DNA from: Solibacillus merdavium
GTDB taxonomy: Bacteria > Bacillota > Bacilli > Bacillales_A > Planococcaceae
Assembly (NCBI RefSeq): GCF_014836935.1
Contig: NZ_JACSPW010000010.1
Location: forward strand, 62,001 to 126,000
Direction: 5' to 3'
Length of the DNA stretch: 64,000 nt
The notes under the pieces are model-generated. The model searched no databases. It was not told where the DNA came from and saw only the letters and a program-made list of their open reading frames with translations. The position numbers were made by a program, and so were the translations under genes. Every line of letters begins with the position of its first letter. Position 1 is the first letter of the stretch. Shown one piece after another: positions 35,858 to 43,921 of the stretch.

Positions 35858-36706
35858 TTGAGTATATGTGATGATATTAAAAAAAGATATATTCGATTGT
35901 CAAAAGGACAACGTAAAGTAGCACAGTTTGTTATAGATAATCCGAATGTGGTTGCTACACAAATTGCTTCTGAAGTAGGTAGGCTTGCAGATGTTAGTGA
36001 ATCAACGGTTATTCGATTTTGTTATGCAATGGACCTTTCAGGTTTTAGTGACCTTCAGGACAAAGTGAAAGGTTACTTAATTGAAAAAGGGGGAACGATT
36101 GAAGCAAAAAAGGCAGTTGCAAAGAATAAAATTAGAAAGCAAATTGGCGTTGAAATTGTAAAGCAGGATATTGCCGGGATTTCCAAAACTTTTAATGCAT
36201 TAAAAGAGCATGATGTTGAAGAAGTTGTACAATTGTTGCATCAATCAAAAAGAATACACTTTTTAGGATTTAGACACTCGGAACCAGCTGCTTTTTGGAT
36301 GTTTAGCAATTTAAAAATGCTGCGCGATCAAGTATATTTTATTCCACATGAAGCGGACAAAATTGCACAACAATTAGCATTTATGGATGAAGACTCTTTA
36401 CTATTTGTTATTTCATTGAATGATGATTATGAAGATTTGGCAACAACAGTAGAGATTGCGAAAAGAAAAAATGTAAAAATTGTTGCGATTCGAGATAAAG
36501 AGCTGTCTTCTATAAAGGATCCTGCAAATCCAGTACTCATTGTTCCTTCGGCAAAAGAAGGCGGAGCGACGTGCACAATTGCAATATTTTCTTTATTACA
36601 TATTTTAGTGGAAACAATGGTAATGCTAAATCCAGAGAAATATAAGGGATATGATGATAAAGGCAACACTAAAAAAAAGCAAATTAATTTAACAGCAATG
36701 AGCTGA
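35858..36706 (+). CDS. RpiR/MurR-family transcriptional regulator
   Basis: A 282-residue regulator with an N-terminal RpiR-type helix-turn-helix (about residues 1-77, including EVGRLADVSESTVIRFC) and a C-terminal SIS sugar-phosphate-binding domain (about 120-260; SKRIHFLGFRHSE then VISLNDDYEDLATTVEIAK). Such proteins sense phosphosugars. The start is TTG 35858, nine bases after AAAGGGAG; the ATG 35849 overlaps that site. No sugar gene is adjacent, so its targets are unknown; it may control itself through the AGTTATCAT repeats upstream. Confidence 0.88.
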   Translation: MSICDDIKKRYIRLSKGQRKVAQFVIDNPNVVATQIASEVGRLADVSESTVIRFCYAMDLSGFSDLQDKVKGYLIEKGGTIEAKKAVAKNKIRKQIGVEIVKQDIAGISKTFNALKEHDVEEVVQLLHQSKRIHFLGFRHSEPAAFWMFSNLKMLRDQVYFIPHEADKIAQQLAFMDEDSLLFVISLNDDYEDLATTVEIAKRKNVKIVAIRDKELSSIKDPANPVLIVPSAKEGGATCTIAIFSLLHILVETMVMLNPEKYKGYDDKGNTKKKQINLTAMS

Positions 36707-36707
36707 G

Positions 36708-36744
36708 AAAACGTAAAGGCTATTATTAGGCCTTTACGTTTTTT
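36708..36744 (+). terminator. Terminator after the RpiR gene
   Basis: AAACGTAAAGGC pairs with GCCTTTACGTTT, followed by a T run. Confidence 0.9.
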
Positions 36745-36838
36745 GTACGTTCTCCACCAATGATAAATCTTGTTTTTCACTTTCATATCATTATGTTAAA
36801 ATGGAGAGCGAACAGTATTTTATATAGGAGGCTCAATT

Positions 36839-37765
36839 ATGAGTAAAACATTAGTTTTTGGACATAAAAACCCTGATACAGATACAATTACTTCGGCAAT
36901 TGTTTATGCATACTTAAAGCAACAGTTAGGATTAGATGCAGAGGCGGTACGTCTTGGAGAATTAAATAACGAAACAAAATTTGCATTGGAAAAGTTCGGC
37001 TTTGAAGCACCTCGCCTCATCGGAAATGTTAAAGACGAAGCAACCCAAGTAATTTTGGTCGATCATAACGAATTTCAACAATCGGCTGACGGCATAGAGG
37101 AAGTACAAATTTCAGAAGTAATAGACCACCACCGTATTGCTAATTTCCAAACAGCGGATCCACTATACTTCCGTGCTGAACCTGTAGGATGTACGGCAAC
37201 AATCTTAAATAAATTATTTAAAGAAAATAATGTTGAAATCCCAGCTAATATTGCAGGCTTAATGCTTTCAGCTATTATTTCGGATACGCTATTATTTAAA
37301 TCGCCTACATGCACAGAGCAGGATGTTAAAGCAGGTAATGAATTAGCTGCGATTGCGAATGTTGATTCGGCACAATATGGTTTAGCTATGCTTAAAGCGG
37401 GCGCCGACCTTTCGGATAAATCATTGGAAGATTTATTGTCGCTTGATGCAAAAGCTTTTGAATTCGGTGAATATAAAGCAACTGTTGCACAAGTAAACGC
37501 TGTAGATATTGAAGATGTACTCGGGCGTCAAAAAGAGCTTGAAAACTTATTAAACAAAAATATAGCGGAGAACGGGTTAGATTTATTCTTCTTCGTCGTA
37601 ACAGATATTTTAAATAACGATTCAACAGCAGTGGCTGCTGGACAAGTTGCGGAAAACGCAGCAAAGGCATTTGGAGCAGCAATCGTTAATGGACGCATTA
37701 GTTTACCAGGAGTTGTATCACGTAAAAAGCAAATAGTGCCAGTATTGACTGAAGGCTTAAAATAA
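36839..37765 (+). CDS. ppaC: Manganese-dependent inorganic pyrophosphatase
   Basis: A 308-residue family II pyrophosphatase that hydrolyses the pyrophosphate released in biosynthesis. The DHH-family metal ligands are visible: His9, Asp13 and Asp15 (GHKNPDTD), Asp75 (VDHNE) and the D96-H97-H98 triad. A C-terminal DHHA2 domain ends with the substrate-binding SRKKQ at about 297-301. AGGAGG precedes the ATG. It is monocistronic and ends in a strong bidirectional terminator shared with the convergent Rieske gene. Confidence 0.95.
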   Translation: MSKTLVFGHKNPDTDTITSAIVYAYLKQQLGLDAEAVRLGELNNETKFALEKFGFEAPRLIGNVKDEATQVILVDHNEFQQSADGIEEVQISEVIDHHRIANFQTADPLYFRAEPVGCTATILNKLFKENNVEIPANIAGLMLSAIISDTLLFKSPTCTEQDVKAGNELAAIANVDSAQYGLAMLKAGADLSDKSLEDLLSLDAKAFEFGEYKATVAQVNAVDIEDVLGRQKELENLLNKNIAENGLDLFFFVVTDILNNDSTAVAAGQVAENAAKAFGAAIVNGRISLPGVVSRKKQIVPVLTEGLK

Positions 37766-37768
37766 TCT

Positions 37769-37812
37769 AAAAAAATCCGGTACTCCATTTAATTGGAGTT
37801 ACCGGATTTTTT
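37769..37812. terminator. Bidirectional terminator between ppaC and the FAD/Rieske gene
   Basis: A long stem AAAATCCGGTACTCCA against TGGAGTTACCGGATTTT (one unpaired base), flanked by A and T tracts. It overlaps the last codons of the minus-strand gene. Confidence 0.92.
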
Positions 37813-39168
37813 GATATCTAAAGGATAAACAGCAGGACCTTCTATTACTTGTCCTTCAGCATTATAGCGTGAACCGTGACATGGGCAGTCATACGTTTGA
37901 TCGGCTTCATTCCATCTTGTTTTACAGCCTAAATGGGTACAGCGCGGAGCTTTAGGGCGTTTTATATATCCTTCAATGAACTCCTTGCCAATAACCCCAC
38001 CTGTCTGAAGCATGAAATAGAGTGTCTTACCAAAGCTCGATCGATGTGGAGAGAATAGGTTTGATGCTTTATTTGGTACGTTTTTTATAAGGTCTGTAAG
38101 AAGATCACCTGCAACAAGTGAAGTCGATAACCCCCACTTATTAAAGCCCGTTGCAATATACAGGCTTTCATCGTCTGGAGAAAGCTGACCGATATAAGGG
38201 ACCTGGTCGGCAGTCATAATATCTTGTGCGCTCCATGCATACTCGAATGGAGGCAGTTCAAAATCTGCTGTCAACTCATGCTGTAATGTTTCGTAAAACC
38301 GATTGGTCTCGCCTGTGGCTCCTGCTAAGTGGGACTGGCCTCCGTATATGAAGTAAGGCTGATTATCGATAAGTGCACTTCGGATGGTACGACTTTGATC
38401 ATCAATACTTAAATATTGACCCTCTAACAGCTGAGAATATTTTGTAGCAGTTAAATACGAACGACTTACTTGCAGTTTTATCGAATAAAGTTGGCGAATA
38501 GATTCGATTGGATAATGGGTGCATAAAATTAGTTTATTATACTGAACGGTGTAGCCATTGCTTGTACGAACCTGGTTATTCCGTAGTTCGATACTTGTAA
38601 TGCGAGTATTTAAATAGAGCTGTGCACCGTATTTTCTTGCTAAATGAACGTAAGTATTTGTGAATTGTACAGGATTAATCTGTCCCTCATTTTTTATGCC
38701 GAGTGCCAATTTTACAGGAAGATTAAGCTCAGTTTCATTTGTTGCTACAAATGGAATACCGATTTTTTTATATTGCTCAGCTTCATTTAATAGCTTTTCT
38801 TTTCCTTGGGAAGTGGAAGTGTATAAATAGGAAGTAGCTCTAGTAAATCCGCCGCTATTTTCGGAAATGGCCTTTTCGATTGCATTTTTGTTTGCTTCAT
38901 AATAGATTTTCCCATCTTCCGGTGTTAATTTCGAATAAATAAGATTATGCTGCACAGTTAATTTTCCTGTAGAATAGGCAGTTGTTCCATGTGCAAATTG
39001 TGGAAGTGCTTCAATTAGTACAACTTTAAATCCTTCCTTAGCAAGTGAATAAGCAGTATATACCCCACTAATCCCACCCCCAATAATGCAGATGTCACAT
39101 TGAATGGGTTCCTGAATGGATGGAGAGGAAAAACCTGAATCTGTTGGGAGCCAAAGCGATTGTTTCAA
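37789..39168 (-). CDS. FAD-dependent oxidoreductase with C-terminal Rieske [2Fe-2S] domain
   Basis: A 459-residue fusion. The N-terminal DAO-type FAD domain starts with CDICIIGGGISGVYTAYSLA, a glycine-rich Rossmann motif at about residues 29-36. The C-terminal Rieske domain has the cluster ligands Cys410-x-His412 and Cys428-x2-His431. Bacillus YhfW has the same architecture. The electron donor and acceptor are unknown. The start is TTG 39168, preceded by AAAGGTGA. The gene is divergent from a DsbA-like protein gene, 153 bases away. The last codons lie in the terminator shared with ppaC. Confidence 0.85.
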   Translation of the reverse strand: MKQSLWLPTDSGFSSPSIQEPIQCDICIIGGGISGVYTAYSLAKEGFKVVLIEALPQFAHGTTAYSTGKLTVQHNLIYSKLTPEDGKIYYEANKNAIEKAISENSGGFTRATSYLYTSTSQGKEKLLNEAEQYKKIGIPFVATNETELNLPVKLALGIKNEGQINPVQFTNTYVHLARKYGAQLYLNTRITSIELRNNQVRTSNGYTVQYNKLILCTHYPIESIRQLYSIKLQVSRSYLTATKYSQLLEGQYLSIDDQSRTIRSALIDNQPYFIYGGQSHLAGATGETNRFYETLQHELTADFELPPFEYAWSAQDIMTADQVPYIGQLSPDDESLYIATGFNKWGLSTSLVAGDLLTDLIKNVPNKASNLFSPHRSSFGKTLYFMLQTGGVIGKEFIEGYIKRPKAPRCTHLGCKTRWNEADQTYDCPCHGSRYNAEGQVIEGPAVYPLDIKKSGNSN

Positions 39169-39321
39169 AATATCACCTTTTTATTTTTAGCTTAGGATAT
39201 TTTTTGTTTTTTTATTCAACTAGAGTAAAAATCGGAAATTCTATTACGAATGCATCGGATTTGAAAAGTTGTACTTTTGCAACACAGCTCGTTACAATAC
39301 AAGACAAGGAGAGTGATTAGC

Positions 39322-40026
39322 ATGAAAATAGAAGTTTGGTCTGATTATGTTTGCCCATTTTGCTATATCGGCAAAAAACAGCTCGAAATCGCCTTGGAAG
39401 AATTGGGGTATGGGGAGAGTATTGAAGTTGAGTATAAAAGCTACCTTTTGGATCCTACTACACCAGTGGATACGGATAGCTTGGTTTATGAAGAGCTACA
39501 ACGTAAATATCAAATGTCGTTGGATGAAGTAAAGAAAATGACTGCTAATGTTACTGCTCGGGCAAAAGAAGTTGGATTAGTCTACAATTTTGATGAAATG
39601 AAAAGTGCAAACACAGTAAAAGCCCACCGTTTGGCAAAATGGGCTGAATCAGAAGGTAAAGGGAAAGATTTTACTGAACGAGTTTTGAAGGCGTACTTTT
39701 TGGAAGGAAAGGCAATTGGTCAAACCGATGTCCTCCTATCATTAGTAAGTGAAGTGAATTTATCGATAGAAAAGGCTAGACAAGTTATTGAAAATGATGA
39801 CTATATTAAAGAAGTGGAGCACGACATCGCAATTGCCCAAAATCTAGGTGTACGCGGTGTACCATTCTTTGTTATCGATAATAAGTATGGTATTTCAGGA
39901 GCGCAGCCACAAGATGTGTTCGAACAAACAATTGAAAAGGCAGCACAAGAACTGGGCTTGCGAAAACCTTTAAAAATGCAGGGGGATAAAGGTGCAGCTT
40001 GTACCGATGATTCATGCAATATTTAA
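39322..40026 (+). CDS. DsbA-family oxidoreductase (FrnE-like)
   Basis: A 234-residue thioredoxin-fold protein of the FrnE/HCCA isomerase-like DsbA group (YwbO-like). The active site CPFC lies at residues 11-14 in WSDYVCPFCYIG, and the cis-Pro loop is RGVPFFV near 191-197. A second Cys pair sits at the very C-terminus (ACTDDSCNI), as reported for FrnE of Deinococcus. It has no signal peptide, so it acts in the cytoplasm, probably in oxidative-stress handling. Start ATG 39322 follows AAGGAG; the longer upstream frame begins before it. Confidence 0.85.
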   Translation: MKIEVWSDYVCPFCYIGKKQLEIALEELGYGESIEVEYKSYLLDPTTPVDTDSLVYEELQRKYQMSLDEVKKMTANVTARAKEVGLVYNFDEMKSANTVKAHRLAKWAESEGKGKDFTERVLKAYFLEGKAIGQTDVLLSLVSEVNLSIEKARQVIENDDYIKEVEHDIAIAQNLGVRGVPFFVIDNKYGISGAQPQDVFEQTIEKAAQELGLRKPLKMQGDKGAACTDDSCNI

Positions 40027-40216
40027 TTACCCCCACTTTATAGCGCTCCCAAACGTAAAATGCCATCTTATATTCAGTCAAAAGTATGAGGGTATTCATG
40101 TTGATTTTCTTTGAATATTATTTTATTATATTAAAGTACCTCGAATTTGAGATGTTTAAAAATAAGATAAAAATTCAAAAAATAAATAAACTAATTTAGT
40201 AGGGAGCAATAAAAAA
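40027..40216. other. Gap between the DsbA-like and azoreductase genes
   Basis: About 190 AT-rich bases. An imperfect CTCGAA/TTTGAG inverted repeat at 40141-40152 lies before the azoreductase ribosome site. I saw no convincing terminator for the DsbA-like gene. Confidence 0.3.
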
Positions 40217-40855
40217 ATGACAAACGTATTAGTAGTAAAAGCAAATAACCGCCCAGATGGTGTATCAACTAAAATGTATGAAACTTTCATGGCTGAAGTA
40301 GGTACTGTACAAGGTGTAAACGTAACAACTTTTGATGTATTTGAAGAAAACATGCCGTATTTTGGTCAGGAATTATTCAACGCATTCGGTAAAGCACAAG
40401 CGGGTGAAGAATTATCGGCAATTGAGGCAGGTTCTTTAGCTGCTTTCAATAAATCACGTGAAGCATTAACAGCTGCAGATGTAGTTGTATTTGCATTCCC
40501 ATTATGGAACTTAACAATCCCAGCTGCATTACAATCATTCATTGATTACACATACGGTGCTGGATATACATTCAAATATAACGAACAAGGTCAATTAGTA
40601 AGCTTAATGACGGACAAAAAATATATCGTATTAAATGCACGTGGCGGTATTTACTCTTCGCCTGAAGCAGCTCCATCTGAAATGTCAGTAAACTATATTA
40701 ACGCAGTTATTGGCGGCGTATATGGTATGGAAAAAATTGATGAAGTAATTATTGAAGGTCACGCTTCTAATCCGGCAGGTGCAGAACAAATTATTTCTGA
40801 TGGTTTAGAGAAAGTAAAAGCTGCAGCTAAAAACTTAGCGAAAGTAACAGCATAA
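40217..40855 (+). CDS. azoR: FMN-dependent NADH-azoreductase
   Basis: A 212-residue flavodoxin-fold enzyme of the AzoR type that reduces quinones and azo compounds with NADH. The family's FMN-phosphate region is near the N-terminus (VVKANNRPDGVSTKMYETF), with the FMN-ring region FPLWNLTIPAALQSFID at about 95-111 and ARGGIYS near 143-149. In Bacillus, azoR genes are repressed by the HxlR-type regulators YodB or CatR and are induced by quinones. An HxlR-type gene lies 0.8 kb downstream, but no shared operator was visible at azoR. Confidence 0.92.
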   Translation: MTNVLVVKANNRPDGVSTKMYETFMAEVGTVQGVNVTTFDVFEENMPYFGQELFNAFGKAQAGEELSAIEAGSLAAFNKSREALTAADVVVFAFPLWNLTIPAALQSFIDYTYGAGYTFKYNEQGQLVSLMTDKKYIVLNARGGIYSSPEAAPSEMSVNYINAVIGGVYGMEKIDEVIIEGHASNPAGAEQIISDGLEKVKAAAKNLAKVTA

Positions 40856-40872
40856 TTTTATAGTTTTATTGG

Positions 40873-40911
40873 AAAAAGGGGGCTCATCATATGGTGAGCG
40901 CCCCTTTTTTA
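40873..40911. terminator. Bidirectional terminator between azoR and the YceI-family gene
   Basis: AAAAAGGGGGCTCA pairs with GTGAGCGCCCCTTTTTT (one unpaired base), with A and T tracts on the two sides. Confidence 0.92.
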
Positions 40912-41433
40912 GTTTTTATTTAATTGTAATTCGACGGAAATTTTTACTTGCTCAGAGATTAAAAGTCCCCCCGATTCAAGTGAGTCATTGTATGTTAAAT
41001 TGAAATCGCTTCTATTGATCTCGGTTTGGCAAGTATAGCCGTATGTATCGATATCCCATGGATTTTTGATACAACCATTATATATTACCTCGAAAGTAAC
41101 TGGCCGTGTAACATCTTTAATGGTTAAATCTCCATGTAGTTTAATTTGATTATTGTCGCTTATAACTTCTTTACTTATAAATGTAATCTTAGGATAACGA
41201 TCAGCATTAAAGAAATCTGCGGAAATTAAATGTTGATCCCTTGAAATGTCCCGTGTATTAATACTCGCTACATCTATATCAAAGCGTATATAAGAATCAT
41301 TAAACTCTTCTATTTTACTCGCCTCTATATGAGCAGCAAAAGAATCAAATGTACCATGTACATTTGTAATCATCATGTGTTTAATGGAAAAATTAATTGA
41401 TGAATGAAAAAAATCTACCGAATAAGTCGTCAT
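40909..41433 (-). CDS. YceI-family lipocalin-like protein
   Basis: A 174-residue protein of the YceI family, an extended beta-barrel that binds polyisoprenoid lipids or quinones. Conserved features include VDFFHSSINFSIKHMMITNVHG near the N-terminus (about residues 6-27) and ADFFNADRYPKITFIS near 67-82. It lacks a signal peptide, so it is cytoplasmic, unlike Escherichia coli YceI. GAGGTG precedes the ATG. The 179 bases between it and the divergent HxlR gene hold a palindrome and two identical leader segments, suggesting control by that regulator. Confidence 0.9.
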   Translation of the reverse strand: MTTYSVDFFHSSINFSIKHMMITNVHGTFDSFAAHIEASKIEEFNDSYIRFDIDVASINTRDISRDQHLISADFFNADRYPKITFISKEVISDNNQIKLHGDLTIKDVTRPVTFEVIYNGCIKNPWDIDTYGYTCQTEINRSDFNLTYNDSLESGGLLISEQVKISVELQLNKN

Positions 41434-41435
41434 AG

Positions 41436-41453
41436 TTTCACCTCAAATTTATT
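41436..41453 (-). repeat. Mirrored 18-base leader, left copy
   Basis: On the minus strand this reads AATAAATTTGAGGTGAAA and includes the yceI ribosome site. The identical 18-mer occurs on the plus strand at 41592-41609 before the HxlR gene. The two copies are symmetric about the palindrome at 41514-41530. Confidence 0.85.
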
Positions 41454-41469
41454 ACAATATGTTAATTCC

Positions 41470-41498
41470 ATCATAAAATAGAAGATATTTTTTTACAA
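41470..41498 (-). promoter_or_regulatory. Promoter of the YceI-family gene
   Basis: On the minus strand TTGTAA (41498-41493) and TATGAT (41475-41470) with 17 bases between. Confidence 0.55.
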
Positions 41499-41513
41499 CA
41501 TGAATTAAGTTCT

Positions 41514-41530
41514 AAGTAAGCTACTTACTT
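41514..41530. promoter_or_regulatory. Palindromic operator between yceI and the HxlR gene
   Basis: A perfect 7-3-7 inverted repeat AAGTAAG-CTA-CTTACTT at the centre of the divergent region, 15 bases upstream of the yceI -35 and next to the expected HxlR-gene -35. HxlR regulators bind such short palindromes as dimers. Confidence 0.65.
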
Positions 41531-41591
41531 TTCGTAATCTATAAAAGGTGGTAATATAATATTAAGGAGTTAAATAAAGTTTATTTTAAGC

Positions 41592-41609
41592 AATAAATTT
41601 GAGGTGAAA
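41592..41609 (+). repeat. Mirrored 18-base leader, right copy
   Basis: AATAAATTTGAGGTGAAA, identical to the minus-strand copy at 41436-41453. It includes the ribosome site of the HxlR gene. Confidence 0.85.
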
Positions 41610-41612
41610 AAA

Positions 41613-41918
41613 ATGAAGGAATCAGCATTATGTCCACGTTTGTCCAAGGCTATGGAACTTGTAGGAAAACGGTGGACAGCTTTAATTATTTATCAACTAT
41701 TGGAAGGTCCGCAACGTTTTAATGCGATTGAATCAGCATTGCCGATAAGTGGAAGATTATTGTCGGAACGTTTAAAGGAACTTGAAAAAGAGGGCATTGT
41801 TGAACGAAAAGTATTTTCCGAAGTCCCGATTCGTGTGGAATATAATTTAACAAAAAAAGGCCAATCACTTGAACAAACGGTTAGAGAAATTGAAAATTGG
41901 GCGAAAAGTTGGTTATAA
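41613..41918 (+). CDS. HxlR-family transcriptional regulator
   Basis: A 101-residue winged-helix regulator. The HxlR hallmark N-terminal Cys is at residue 7 (ALCPRLSKAMELVGKRW), as in the redox sensors YodB, CatR and HypR, where this Cys reacts with quinones or disulfide stress. The helix-turn-helix covers about 22-70, ending in the wing ERKVFSEVPIRVEY. Start ATG 41613, six bases after GAGGTG; a GTG at 41604 overlaps that site. It diverges from the YceI-family gene and probably controls it. The azoR gene just beyond yceI is a typical target type. Confidence 0.88.
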   Translation: MKESALCPRLSKAMELVGKRWTALIIYQLLEGPQRFNAIESALPISGRLLSERLKELEKEGIVERKVFSEVPIRVEYNLTKKGQSLEQTVREIENWAKSWL

Positions 41919-41994
41919 ATCATATTGTTTTACTTGTAAAAAGCGCGTCAAAAACAGATACTAAAAAGGTATGTCAGCTTTTGAGGAAAGGAAA

Positions 41995-42915
41995 ATGGCT
42001 TTTATGACAATTCAACAATGGGAAAATGATTTATTACAGTGGATACCTTCAAATAATATAAAAACAAATGAAACGTTAAAAAAATATACGATGACAAAAC
42101 TTGGAGGTAAGGCAGATATTCTCGTGCTACCAGAAACTGAAGAACAAGCAGCAGCTGTTGTAAAGTATGCATCTGAAAATAATGTGCCCCTGTTGATGCT
42201 GGGGAATGGCTCTAACATGGTTGTACGTGATGGCGGTGTCCGCGGAATCGTCCTTCACTTTGCCTTATTGGATGAAATTCGTATTGAGGGCAATATTGTC
42301 TATGCTCAAAGTGGAGCTTTAATTAAGGAAGTATCAAAGCAAGTAGCAGCGAAAAGCTTAACAGGTTTCGAATTTGCATGTGGAATACCAGGATCAATTG
42401 GTGGTGCAATGGCTATGAACGCCGGAGCATATGGTGGAGAAATTAAAGACGTTGTTATAGCCTGTACGATTTTAACGCCTGAAGGTGAGCGGATTGTATT
42501 GAACAATGAGCAGCTGGAGCTTTCCTACCGCAAAAGCATTATTGCTAAAAAAGGTTATTATGTATTGTCTGCTACATTTGAATTAGCGCAAGGCGATCAA
42601 CAAGAAATCGATGATAAAATTGCAGACCTAACATTTCAGCGTGAATCAAAACAGCCTCTTGAATACCCGTCAGCAGGCAGTGTATTTAAACGTCCACCCG
42701 GTTACTTCGCAGGTAAATTAATTCAGGATAGTGAATTGCAGGGGAAAGGCATCGGCGGCGCAGAGGTTTCTACAAAGCATGCCGGATTTATCGTAAATAA
42801 AAACAATGCAACAGCTAAAGACTATATTGAAACAATTCAAATGGTACAGCGTGTCGTGAAGGATAAGTTCGATATCGATTTAGAGATGGAAGTAAAAATC
42901 GTCGGTGAGGATTAA
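41995..42915 (+). CDS. murB: UDP-N-acetylenolpyruvoylglucosamine reductase
   Basis: A 306-residue FAD flavoprotein that reduces UDP-GlcNAc-enolpyruvate to UDP-MurNAc, an essential cytoplasmic step of peptidoglycan synthesis. FAD-binding stretches LGNGSNMVVRDGG (about 72-84) and CGIPGSIGGAMAMNAGAYGG (about 129-148) are clear, and the YPSAGSVFKRP region near 223-233 holds the catalytic Ser, as in type II MurB proteins. Length equals Bacillus MurB. Start ATG 41995, eight bases after GAGG; an earlier ATG at 41971 lacks a ribosome site. Here murB is outside the division cluster. Confidence 0.95.
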   Translation: MAFMTIQQWENDLLQWIPSNNIKTNETLKKYTMTKLGGKADILVLPETEEQAAAVVKYASENNVPLLMLGNGSNMVVRDGGVRGIVLHFALLDEIRIEGNIVYAQSGALIKEVSKQVAAKSLTGFEFACGIPGSIGGAMAMNAGAYGGEIKDVVIACTILTPEGERIVLNNEQLELSYRKSIIAKKGYYVLSATFELAQGDQQEIDDKIADLTFQRESKQPLEYPSAGSVFKRPPGYFAGKLIQDSELQGKGIGGAEVSTKHAGFIVNKNNATAKDYIETIQMVQRVVKDKFDIDLEMEVKIVGED

Positions 42916-42927
42916 TCTTGGTAGATA

Positions 42928-42971
42928 AAAAGACTTCAACTCGTGCTAATTCGGCACGGGTTATCTTTTTG
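42928..42971 (+). terminator. Terminator after murB
   Basis: AACTCGTGC pairs with GCACGGGTT inside a longer imperfect stem AAAGA/TCTTT, followed by five T residues. Confidence 0.8.
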
Positions 42972-43082
42972 TGGATAAGAAAGCGATAAGATGTGTTTTT
43001 ACTAAAACATTTCCTTACTAATCATATTGGCAGAAATGGTATCAATTATAAATCAGCATATAACATAGGGGGAGCACAAAAG

Positions 43083-43841
43083 ATGAAATTCATTTCGTGG
43101 AATGTAAATGGTATACGCGCATGTGTTAATAAAGGCTTTTTAGATTATTTTCATGAAATGCAAGCTGACTTTTTCTGTATTCAAGAAACTAAATGTCAGG
43201 AAGGACAAATTGACCTTCAATTGAAAGGATATTATCAGTATTGGCATTCAGCAGTAAAAAAGGGGTATGCAGGTACAGCAGTATTTACGAAACATAAACC
43301 ATTGGCGGTATTTTATGGTATTGAAAATGAAATTGCACCTGATGAGGGGCGTATTATTACATTAGAATACGAGAATTTTTATTTAGTAAATACTTACACA
43401 CCGAACGCAAAACGTGATTTAACACGCTTAATAGAACGTCTCCTTTGGGAAGACCGTATGGCGAATTATTTAAGGGAACTTGATGCAAAAAAGCCCGTCA
43501 TTTATTGTGGGGATTTAAATGTTGCACACGGCGAGCTTGATATAAAAAACGTCAAATCCAATATTGGCAATTCCGGATTTACATATGAAGAGCGAGGTAA
43601 AATGACCGACTTACTTGACAGTGGATTTACAGATACATTCCGCCATTTCCACCCGAATGAAACGGATCATTATACGTGGTGGAGCTATATGTCAAAAGTG
43701 CGTGAGCGAAATATTGGATGGCGAATTGATTACTTTATTATTTCGAACCGCCTCGTTGAACAAATTGAAGAAGCGTCCATACATTTTCAAGTTTTAGGTA
43801 GCGATCATTGCCCTATCGTATTAAAATTAAAAACAGTGTAA
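43083..43841 (+). CDS. exoA: Exodeoxyribonuclease III / AP endonuclease
   Basis: A 252-residue exonuclease III family enzyme that nicks abasic sites in base-excision repair. Motifs in order: MKFISWNVNGIRA at the N-terminus (metal/phosphate site), FCIQETK at about 35-41 with the catalytic Glu, VNTYTPNA near 102-109, CGDLNVAH near 140-147 with the active Asp/Asn pair, and GSDHCPI near 240-246 with the general-base His. Start ATG 43083 follows GGGGGAG; the upstream in-frame extension is unsupported. Monocistronic. Confidence 0.95.
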   Translation: MKFISWNVNGIRACVNKGFLDYFHEMQADFFCIQETKCQEGQIDLQLKGYYQYWHSAVKKGYAGTAVFTKHKPLAVFYGIENEIAPDEGRIITLEYENFYLVNTYTPNAKRDLTRLIERLLWEDRMANYLRELDAKKPVIYCGDLNVAHGELDIKNVKSNIGNSGFTYEERGKMTDLLDSGFTDTFRHFHPNETDHYTWWSYMSKVRERNIGWRIDYFIISNRLVEQIEEASIHFQVLGSDHCPIVLKLKTV

Positions 43842-43921
43842 GATAAAGAGAATTATAGAAAACTATTTTTTGTAAAGCAGAAATCACACTTTGCAAAATA
43901 CAAGATAAAGAGGTGGATTTA

